From: CAYZZA01 sp964482685
Lineage (GTDB): Bacteria; Bacillota; Bacilli; Lactobacillales; Carnobacteriaceae_A
Assembly: GCA_964482685.1 (NCBI GenBank)
Contig: CAYZZA010000050.1
Coordinates: 1-8,923 of the forward strand
Direction: 5' to 3'
Length of the DNA: 8,923 nt
Both the position numbers and the translations under genes were made by a program. This document shows, one piece after another, positions 1 to 5,424 of the stretch. Under the pieces are notes generated by a model. That model saw only the letters and a program-made list of their open reading frames with translations. It had not been told where the DNA came from and did no database searches. Position 1 is the first letter of the stretch, and the number at the start of each line of letters is the position of its first letter.

Positions 1-371
1 ATAAGCTTCTCACATTTTTATTGCAAAGCTCTATGCTTTTATATTGCACTAAACAGATATTCCTATCTATTCGTCTTACAAAGGCTATAGGAACAACTAC
101 TGTACCTAGAATACAATGAGTTTTACTTAATTCTTATGGAGACAAACCCAGTTTACAACTTCAGGAATACTATTTGCATCAACATGCGCATCTTCTTTTT
201 TCAATTTTAAATCGGTTTCTAGTCTGTAAATAAACTATACGTTCATCGTAGCTTAACTTAAATTTGACACAATAAAATAACCTTCCCATGTGCTTTTTAG
301 AAACTAGTACACTCTTTCTTGGCCGCTTTTATATTCCAATAGTGTCTTTTTCAGATAGAGCAAGCCAAATT
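1..371. other. no recognisable gene
   Basis: AT-rich stretch with frequent stops in all frames. The only thing of note is a leftward open run of 36 codons at 127-234 (reads ...RLETDLKLKKEDAHVDANSI...) that is bounded by stops on both sides and lacks an ATG or ribosome binding site; it could be the eroded end of a gene but is too short to assign. A TTGACA at 264-269 has no acceptable -10 at 16-18 bp. I see no RNA gene, repeat or terminator here. Confidence 0.5.
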
Positions 372-401
372 TTTCCATCCAAGAGCGATAGTTGGTACAA
401 T
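372..401 (+). promoter_or_regulatory. putative promoter of the small basic protein
   Basis: TACAAT (396-401, five of six to the -10 consensus) preceded at 18 bp by TTTCCA (372-377, four of six to the -35 consensus). Transcription would start near 408 and give a short leader of about 28 nt containing a GGAG at 422-425. Inferred from consensus only; the -35 is mediocre. Confidence 0.4.
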
Positions 402-435
402 TAAGAGCAGAAGCGTGTATTGGAGTTGATTGGTA

Positions 436-636
436 ATGAAATTTGGGATGCGCAAACCGAGTATTAAAAAGAGTATTCGTGCTCGTACAACGGGGAAAAT
501 GAAACGCAAAATAAAAAAAGCCATCATTCCAGGATACGGAAAAAAAGGCATGGGCTGGATTAAAGACCCTAAACGAGCTGCGTACAATAAAGTCTACAAC
601 AAGACAACCTTTAGTTGGAAGGATTTATTCAAATAA
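436..636 (+). CDS. small, highly basic conserved hypothetical protein
   Basis: A 66-residue protein with no known function that I can name. It has 17 Lys and 5 Arg against 2 Asp and no Glu, so a net charge near +20, which suggests binding to nucleic acid or another polyanion (inference). The N-terminal half is a Lys/Arg-rich stretch (residues 6-28, with KPSIKKSIRARTTGK); the C-terminal half carries GYGKKGMGWI (33-42), DPKRAAYNKVYNKTTF (44-59) and ends LFK. The repeated YNKxYNKTTF signature resembles small uncharacterised proteins, sometimes labelled phage-related, in Firmicutes; that is from memory and not searched. There is no signal peptide, transmembrane segment or cysteine. ATG 436 is chosen because GGAG (422-425) lies 10 nt before it; a TTG at 430 would sit too close. 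It stands alone, with its own promoter-like site and a strong terminator just after the stop. Confidence 0.72.
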   Translation: MKFGMRKPSIKKSIRARTTGKMKRKIKKAIIPGYGKKGMGWIKDPKRAAYNKVYNKTTFSWKDLFK

Positions 637-644
637 GATACATA

Positions 645-689
645 AAAAGCACTGTCCGTTGATAATACCTATCAGCGGACAGTGCTTTT
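645..689. terminator. bidirectional intrinsic terminator
   Basis: A 20-bp stem with a single G-T wobble: left arm 645-664 (starts AAAAGCACTGTCCG), right arm 670-689 (ends CGGACAGTGCTTTT), with the 5-nt loop 665-669. A run of A precedes the left arm and a run of T ends the right arm, so it should stop transcription in both directions. It lies 8 nt after the stop of the rightward small gene and 30 nt after the stop of the leftward TPM gene, exactly between two convergent genes. Confidence 0.93.
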
Positions 690-719
690 GTATACAAGTT
701 TAAGTTGAGTTCAGATTAG

Positions 720-1556
720 TTAGAAGCCTCGACTAGAGCCGCCCCCACCGGAACGTCCTCCACCGCCAAAGCCGCCTCCGCTGCTAGATGAGCCCCCAAA
801 CCCTCCAGAAGACCATCCTCCTGAACTAGGGCCTCCACCCATGCCTCCTATAAAAGGACCAAACAGAGGACTTCTTCGGTAGCCACCGCCACCAGAACCA
901 CCACCACGACTTCCAAAAAACAACGCAACAAGAAGAATCAAAAAGAGGATTTCAAATAGAGGAAATGACTCTTCTGGTTCACTGTAGTCCTCAAATTGGT
1001 CTACCTCTTCGCCACTAAAAATCACGTCATCTTCGTAGAGATATTCTTCGTTTACTTTTTGCGCTGTTTGCGTAAAGATATTTTTCAAACCTTGATCATA
1101 GTCTTCTTCAGACAATAATTCGATTTGTGAATCCAGGATTCTTCCTGTTCCACTATCTGTTAAGGCTCCTTCTAAGCCATACCCTACCTCAAAACGAATT
1201 TCACGTTCTTCTAAAGCAAGAAGGATCAACACACCATTGTCTAGCTCTTTGTTTCCAATCTGCCAGTTTTCAAATAACGTCAGTGCGTATTCTTCAATAG
1301 TCAGACCATCTAAACTAGACACAACTGCGACGACAAGTTGAGGCTCTTCTTCTGTTTGTTCATACTGCTTATTTACTTGAATGATAAACGCTTCTGTTTC
1401 AGCAGAGAGCACATTTTCTTCATCCAAGACATAAAATTCGTTTGTAGGTTCTGGATAGGCTGCCTGGACAGAAGGCGCAAAGAAGGGCCCTACCATCATA
1501 GATATGAGCAACAGGAGGAATGCGCTGATTTTGACCTGTTTGTGTGTACGTTTCAT
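720..1556 (-). CDS. secreted, membrane-anchored TPM-domain protein (YgcG family)
   Basis: 278 residues. An N-terminal signal peptide (charged MKRTHKQVK, hydrophobic core, likely cleavage after SVQA at residue 32) is followed by a TPM domain at about 40-170, with the family features FYVLDEENVLS near its start, LVVAVVSSLDG, NKELDNGVLILLALEEREIRFEVGYGLEGALTD split across 102-134, and RILD. An acidic linker (about 174-197) leads to a transmembrane segment (about 199-214) and a Gly/Ser-rich tail (217-278) ending SSRGF, typical of this architecture. The domain should lie outside the cell with the tail inside. TPM proteins have been tied to phosphatase activity and, in plants, photosystem repair, but the role in Firmicutes is unknown. 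It follows lemA by 27 nt with its own AGGAGG site (1562-1567) 5 nt from the ATG, so the two genes form an operon; LemA/TPM pairs are common and suggest the two proteins act together at the membrane (inference). Confidence 0.9.
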   Translation of the reverse strand: MKRTHKQVKISAFLLLLISMMVGPFFAPSVQAAYPEPTNEFYVLDEENVLSAETEAFIIQVNKQYEQTEEEPQLVVAVVSSLDGLTIEEYALTLFENWQIGNKELDNGVLILLALEEREIRFEVGYGLEGALTDSGTGRILDSQIELLSEEDYDQGLKNIFTQTAQKVNEEYLYEDDVIFSGEEVDQFEDYSEPEESFPLFEILFLILLVALFFGSRGGGSGGGGYRRSPLFGPFIGGMGGGPSSGGWSSGGFGGSSSSGGGFGGGGRSGGGGSSRGF

Positions 1557-1583
1557 AGCATCCTCCTATAGTGCAGATTTACA

Positions 1584-2150
1584 TTAGTCGAAATTCACAT
1601 CTGGTGCAACGTCTGCCCCTTCAACGGCTTGGAAAAAGGGTTTCTTTTCAAATCCAAACAAGCGAGCCATTAAGTTTCCTGGGAAACGTTGGACTTTGTT
1701 GTTGTATGTTTGAACGGTGTCATTATACCGTTGTCTTTCTGTTGAAATTCTGTTTTCTGTTCCAGCTAATTCATCCATCAAGCCGGTGACTTGTTCATTC
1801 GATTTCAGTTCTGGGTAATCTTCAATAACCACTAACAAACGGGACAAAGCCGAACTCATTTCGTTGTTTGCTTCGACTTCTGCTTCTTGTGTGTTTGCAG
1901 AGTTCAGCTTGGCACGTGCGTCTGCAATGCTGCCAAATACTTCACGCTCTTGATTCATGGCTCCTTGTACGGCATTGACAAGGTTTGGAATCAAGTCATT
2001 TCGTCTTTGTAACACGGTTTCGACTTGCGCCCAAGATGCGTTGACGTTGTTTTCTTCTTCGACTAGACCGTTATATGAACTGATCAGTGGAAAGGCTAAC
2101 ACAACGACCGCAAGGATGACGCCCAACAAAACTTTTAGACTTTTTTTCAT
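1584..2150 (-). CDS. lemA: LemA family membrane protein
   Basis: 188 residues, the normal size for the family. One N-terminal transmembrane helix (about 6-24) is followed by a helical, charged domain predicted to be exposed. Family signatures are clear: YNGLVEEEN (26-34), VLQRRNDLIPNLV (46-58), DYPELKSNEQ (111-120), ELAGTENRI (127-135), ERQRYNDTVQTYN (138-150) and FPGNLMARLFGF (156-167). Biochemical function is unknown; the Listeria homologue is known as the source of a formylated peptide presented to T cells. The ATG is preceded by GGAGGAG (2159-2165) at 8 nt. It is the first gene of a leftward pair with the TPM protein and is preceded by an extended -10 promoter (2251-2259). The YPELK segment reads SNEQVTGLMDELAGTENRI where many homologues have an N-x-x-F in that loop; this looks like ordinary divergence. 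Confidence 0.95.
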   Translation of the reverse strand: MKKSLKVLLGVILAVVVLAFPLISSYNGLVEEENNVNASWAQVETVLQRRNDLIPNLVNAVQGAMNQEREVFGSIADARAKLNSANTQEAEVEANNEMSSALSRLLVVIEDYPELKSNEQVTGLMDELAGTENRISTERQRYNDTVQTYNNKVQRFPGNLMARLFGFEKKPFFQAVEGADVAPDVNFD

Positions 2151-2250
2151 GTGTAATTCTCCTCCATTAGCTTCTCTACCTGTCTTCCCATTAGTGAATC
2201 ATGTGCATCAATGAGCCGACAAGCTTGTGTAGATGCTCTTCATTTCTTCA

Positions 2251-2259
2251 ATTATCGCA
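2251..2259 (-). promoter_or_regulatory. putative extended -10 promoter for lemA-TPM
   Basis: Read on the minus strand: TGCGATAAT, i.e. the TGn extension followed by GATAAT (five of six). No good -35 lies 16-19 bp upstream, which an extended -10 can tolerate. Transcription would begin near 2244, leaving a leader of about 94 nt before lemA. Prediction by consensus only. Confidence 0.45.
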
Positions 2260-2295
2260 TAGATGCCTGTATAAACATACCACTAGACTTAAAAA

Positions 2296-3219
2296 TCAGT
2301 CTAAGGTCGCAGACATCCCTGGCAATGGTTTTCCGGATTCAATATACGCTAAGGCATCCGGTTCAAATCTCTTTTCTTTTAACATAAAGATCTCATGTGC
2401 ATAAGGAGCTTTGCTTGTTTTTTTGTCTTCTCCTACATAAGGGGTTTCTAAAATCTTTGGAATCCCCGCTAATAACGGGTGGTGTACGACTTTAGACAAG
2501 GCCTCAAACCCAATGTATCCAAACCCGATGTTTGCGTGGCGGTCTTTTTTTGCCCCACGTTCATTTTTCGAATCATTGACGTGGATGACTTTTAAATACT
2601 CTAAGCCAATCACGCGGTCAAATTCTCCAAGAACCCCATCAAAATCCTCTTTCACATCGTACCCTGCGTCATGAATGTGGCATGTATCCAACGTAACGGA
2701 CAGTTTTTCTTTTAAGTCCACTTGGGCCATAATCGCGGCCAGTTCTTCAAAGGTTTTCCCAATTTCCGTCCCTTTTCCAGCCATTGTTTCAAGAGAAATT
2801 TGAATCGTTTGGTCCGCAGTCAAGATCTCATTCAATCCCTTTGCGATATGGGCGATTGCGGCCTCTTCCCCAGCTCCTACGTGGGCACCTGGGTGAAAGG
2901 TCATCTGCTTGGCACCAAGCGCTTGAGCACGCAGAATCTCCCCACGCATAAATTCAGTCCCAAAAGCAAAGTTTTCTAATTTAATGGTGTTGCCCAAGTT
3001 GATGATATAGGGTGCGTGCACCACGATATTGCTCAATTGACGTTCTTTCATATACGCATGACCTGCTTCAATGTTCATCTCGTCTATTTTTTTTCGACGT
3101 GTATTTTGAGGCGCACCTGTATAAATCATAAAGGTTGAAGCTCCATACCCAGCCGCTTCTTCAGCTGCCCCAAGCAACATTTTTTTGCCGCCCATGGAAA
3201 CATGTGAACCTAGTAACAT
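2296..3219 (-). CDS. nfo: endonuclease IV (apurinic/apyrimidinic endonuclease)
   Basis: 307 residues, a TIM-barrel, trinuclear-zinc enzyme that cuts the DNA backbone 5' of abasic sites and removes blocked 3' ends in base excision repair. All nine metal ligands of the family are present: H68 (VVHAPY), H109 (TFHPGAHVG), E144 (ISLETMAG), D178 and H181 (TLDTCHIHDAGYD), H213 (KVIHVNDSK), D226 and H228 (KKDRHANIGFGYIG) and E258 (ILETP). The last 20-odd residues extend beyond the E. coli form, as in other Firmicutes. ATG 3219 is chosen: GAGAGG lies 9 nt upstream of it, whereas a TTG at 3225 would be only 3 nt away. In collapsed sequence (see the gap entry) it begins 168 nt after the aspS stop with no terminator between, so it is probably cotranscribed with hisS-aspS. 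Its first three codons appear a second time at 3366-3374 because of the assembly gap, not because the gene is broken. Confidence 0.96.
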   Translation of the reverse strand: MLLGSHVSMGGKKMLLGAAEEAAGYGASTFMIYTGAPQNTRRKKIDEMNIEAGHAYMKERQLSNIVVHAPYIINLGNTIKLENFAFGTEFMRGEILRAQALGAKQMTFHPGAHVGAGEEAAIAHIAKGLNEILTADQTIQISLETMAGKGTEIGKTFEELAAIMAQVDLKEKLSVTLDTCHIHDAGYDVKEDFDGVLGEFDRVIGLEYLKVIHVNDSKNERGAKKDRHANIGFGYIGFEALSKVVHHPLLAGIPKILETPYVGEDKKTSKAPYAHEIFMLKEKRFEPDALAYIESGKPLPGMSATLD

Positions 3220-3265
3220 AGTCAACGTCCTCTCTTTTGTCTTTCAGTTCTTTCTTTTTTGTCTT

Positions 3266-3365
3266 NNNNNNNNNNNNNNNNNNNNNNNNNNNNNNNNNNN
3301 NNNNNNNNNNNNNNNNNNNNNNNNNNNNNNNNNNNNNNNNNNNNNNNNNNNNNNNNNNNNNNNNN
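3266..3365. other. scaffold gap (100 N) with identical 55-bp flanks
   Basis: Exactly 100 Ns. The 55 bases before it (3211-3265) are identical to the 55 bases after it (3366-3420); both start inside the first codons of nfo and run into a 22-bp repeat. The simplest reading is that two contigs overlap by 55 bp and were padded and not merged, so the true sequence is probably 155 bp shorter here and complete. Extra copies of the 22-bp unit may be hidden. Confidence 0.85.
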
Positions 3366-3394
3366 TAGTAACATAGTCAACGTCCTCTCTTTTG

Positions 3395-3460
3395 TCTTTC
3401 AGTTCTTTCTTTTTTGTCTTTCAGTTCTTTCTTTTTTGTCTTTCAGTTCTTTCTTTTTTG
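3395..3460 (-). repeat. 22-bp tandem repeat, three perfect copies, between aspS and nfo
   Basis: Three identical, head-to-tail copies at 3395-3416, 3417-3438 and 3439-3460. In mRNA sense the unit begins CAAAAAAGAAAGAACTG and ends AAAGA; it is almost all purine and has no internal dyad. One copy plus four bases (3240-3265) is seen on the other side of the N gap, which I take to be the same first copy. The array ends 14 nt before the region of the nfo ribosome binding site. The unit is not a multiple of three, so copy number changes the frame relation of the genes. Confidence 0.93.
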
Positions 3461-3482
3461 TCTCTTTGGTTTCTTTGGATGT

Positions 3483-3542
3483 ACTGACTATTATTTTGCT
3501 TGATCTTATTTTACTCCAACCTATTTTACTCACTCTTATTTT
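3483..3542 (-). repeat. 15-bp degenerate tandem repeat, four copies, directly after the aspS stop
   Basis: In mRNA sense four consecutive 15-mers each start AAAATA (all four) and end AGT, AGT, AGC, AGT; the middle six bases vary. The first unit begins at the base next to the aspS TAA. In aspS frame the units read KIRVS, KIGWS, KIRSS and KIIVS. A further 9-bp doublet (CCAAAGAAA/CCAAAGAGA in mRNA sense) lies between this array and the 22-bp array. Confidence 0.88.
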
Positions 3543-5336
3543 TTATTCTTTTTCTTTTTTTGGCAGTTCCTTGGCTGGAAGTAGTTGAATCCCAAGTTCT
3601 TCTAACTGTGGTTGGACGACATAGCTAGGCGCTTCTGTTAAAGGATCCACAGCGCGATTGTTTTTCGGAAACGCAATGACTTCGCGAATGTTTTCTTCTC
3701 CAGCAAGCAACATCACAATACGGTCGAGACCAAAGGCCACCCCACCATGAGGAGGGAATCCGTGTTCAAGTGCTTGCAGCAAGAACCCAAACTGGTCGAT
3801 GGCTTCTTCTTTCGAAAAGCCAAGCGTTTGAAACATTTGTTCTTGGAGTTCACGTGTGTGAATCCGGATGGACCCGCCCCCAATTTCATACCCGTTTAAG
3901 ACTAGGTCATAGGCTTCTGCATACACTTTTTCGGGTTCAGTTGACAAAAGGGCAATGTGTTCGTCTTTTGGTTTTGTAAATGGATGGTGAGCAGCCACAT
4001 ACCGGTTTTCCTCTTCATCATACTCAAACAATGGCCAGTCGGTGATCCACACAAATTGGAAGGAGTCTTGTTTATACAACTCCAGTTCTTTTCCAAGTTT
4101 GTTTCGTAAAGCACCAAGTGTATCGTAGACAACAGCGCGTTTGTCTGCGACAAACAACAAAAGGTCGCCTGGTTCTGCTTGTAAACGCTCTTGTAAAGCG
4201 TGTTGGATGTCTTCTTCTTGGAAAAACTTCGCAATAGGTCCGGTAAAACCTGTTTCGTCTACTTTCAACCAAGCAAGTCCTTTGGCTCCATAAATCGCTG
4301 CGTACTCCCCTAAGGCATCGATGTTTTTTCGAGAATACTGGCTTGCGGCTCCTTTTACGTTAATCGCTTGAACGGAGCCACCATTTTTAATCGCACCTGA
4401 AAAGACTTTAAAGTCACTGTCTGTGACGAGTTCGCTAATGTCTGTAAGCTCCAACCCAAAACGAATATCGGGTTTGTCGCTTCCAAAACGTCTCATGGCG
4501 TCATCGTACGTCATACGCGGAAAAGGGTCCGCTAATGTGACGCCTTTGACTTCCAACAATACTGTTTTCATCATTTCTTCCATGATGTCTTGAATTTCTC
4601 GTGCAGTGAGGAAGCTTGTTTCAATATCCACTTGCGTAAACTCCGGTTGGCGGTCGCCTCTCAAATCTTCGTCTCTAAAACAACGTACGACTTGGTAATA
4701 CCGATCTAGTCCTGCTCCCATCAAGAGTTGTTTAAACAATTGTGGCGATTGAGGCAAGGCGTAAAACTTCCCTTTTTGAACCCGTGAAGGAACAAGGTAA
4801 TCTCGTGCGCCTTCAGGTGTAGATTTGGTTAAATACGGGGTTTCGACATCTAAAAACCCGCGCTCATGCAAAAAGTGGCGAATGGCTTGCGTCGTTTTGT
4901 TTCGCAAAATTAAGTTTTGTTGCATTTCTGGTCTACGCAAATCTAAATACCGATATTTTAAGCGAATGTCATCGTTTGCTTGGACGCCATCTTCAATGTA
5001 AAAAGGAGGCGTTTTGGCTTTGTTTAAAATCGTGAGTTCTTTTGCTACCAACTCCAAGTGCCCGGTACGTATTTTTGGGTTGACCGCAGCGTCCGAACGT
5101 TTCTTGACGACACCGGTGACTTCGAGCACAAATTCGGACCGCACTTGTTCAGCAGTGGCGAGCGCATCGGCGGCTTCTTCGCCATTAAAGACCACTTGCA
5201 AAATGCCTTCGCGGTCTCTTAAATCAATAAAAATCATGCCCCCAAGATCTCGTCTTTTTTGCACCCATCCTTTGACAGTGATGTCTTGTCCAACGAATTC
5301 TTCTGATACAAGGCCACAATATGTTGTACGCTTCAT
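3543..5336 (-). CDS. aspS: aspartyl-tRNA synthetase
   Basis: 597 residues, normal for bacterial AspRS; class IIb enzyme that charges tRNA-Asp in the cytoplasm. Order: N-terminal OB-fold anticodon-binding domain (about 1-105, with VKGWVQKRRDLGG and FIDLRDREG), catalytic core with motif 1 around FLDVETPYLTKSTPEGARDY (161-180), the QSPQLFKQLL segment (196-205), motif 2 at CFRDEDLRGDRQPEFTQVD (219-237), the bacterial GAD insertion (about 285-405), and motif 3 at GVAFGLDRIVMLL (532-544). A Leu occupies the position in KRRDLGG where non-discriminating enzymes of the Pseudomonas type have His, which hints at a discriminating enzyme (inference). ATG 5336 is chosen: AGGAG sits 7 nt upstream, while the ATG at 5342 would be only 1 nt from it. 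It is second in the hisS-aspS operon. The C-terminus ends in a Lys/Glu tail (LPKKEKE), and the frame stays open for 47 codons past the TAA. Confidence 0.97.
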   Translation of the reverse strand: MKRTTYCGLVSEEFVGQDITVKGWVQKRRDLGGMIFIDLRDREGILQVVFNGEEAADALATAEQVRSEFVLEVTGVVKKRSDAAVNPKIRTGHLELVAKELTILNKAKTPPFYIEDGVQANDDIRLKYRYLDLRRPEMQQNLILRNKTTQAIRHFLHERGFLDVETPYLTKSTPEGARDYLVPSRVQKGKFYALPQSPQLFKQLLMGAGLDRYYQVVRCFRDEDLRGDRQPEFTQVDIETSFLTAREIQDIMEEMMKTVLLEVKGVTLADPFPRMTYDDAMRRFGSDKPDIRFGLELTDISELVTDSDFKVFSGAIKNGGSVQAINVKGAASQYSRKNIDALGEYAAIYGAKGLAWLKVDETGFTGPIAKFFQEEDIQHALQERLQAEPGDLLLFVADKRAVVYDTLGALRNKLGKELELYKQDSFQFVWITDWPLFEYDEEENRYVAAHHPFTKPKDEHIALLSTEPEKVYAEAYDLVLNGYEIGGGSIRIHTRELQEQMFQTLGFSKEEAIDQFGFLLQALEHGFPPHGGVAFGLDRIVMLLAGEENIREVIAFPKNNRAVDPLTEAPSYVVQPQLEELGIQLLPAKELPKKEKE

Positions 5337-5351
5337 GGTCATTCTCCTCTA

Positions 5352-5383
5352 CTGACTGATGAGCCCGTTGGTTCATCAGTCAG
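5352..5383 (-). promoter_or_regulatory. hairpin just upstream of the aspS ribosome binding site
   Basis: An 11-bp perfect stem (5352-5362 with 5373-5383; arm CTGACTGATGA in mRNA sense) with a 10-nt loop lies between hisS and aspS and stops 2-3 nt short of the AGAGGAG that serves aspS. There is no T-run after it, so it is not an intrinsic terminator. It could stabilise the 3' side of a processed transcript or influence aspS initiation; both are inference. Confidence 0.55.
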
Positions 5384-5388
5384 ATTAT

Positions 5389-5424
5389 TAGTTTGGTTTA
5401 TTCAGCTAGTTTGTTTTACTCAGC
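5389..5424 (-). repeat. 18-bp tandem duplication spanning the hisS stop codon
   Basis: In mRNA sense GCTGAGTAAAACAAACTA (5424-5407) is followed directly by GCTGAATAAACCAAACTA (5406-5389), 16 of 18 bases identical. The first copy holds the last two codons and stop of hisS (Ala-Glu-TAA); the second repeats Ala-Glu-TAA in the same frame, giving a tandem stop. Confidence 0.88.

Noticed and set aside
127..234. Leftward 36-codon open run reading like a protein fragment
   Set aside because: Stops on both sides, no ATG, no ribosome binding site and no family recognised; length is compatible with chance.
264..292. TTGACA as a promoter for the small basic gene
   Set aside because: The hexamer 17 bp downstream is CATGTG, which is not a usable -10; the site at 372-401 is better.
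2284..2303. TAGACT/AGTCTA dyad at the nfo stop as a terminator
   Set aside because: Only six base pairs, it overlaps the stop codon and no T-run follows it.
3395..3460. Regular repeats that might be a CRISPR array
   Set aside because: The 22-bp units are head-to-tail with no spacers between them, have no dyad and no cas gene is near.
5352..5383. CTGATGA in the hairpin, the core of a hammerhead ribozyme
   Set aside because: It is simply part of a perfect 11-bp stem; the GAAA core strand and the three-helix junction are absent.
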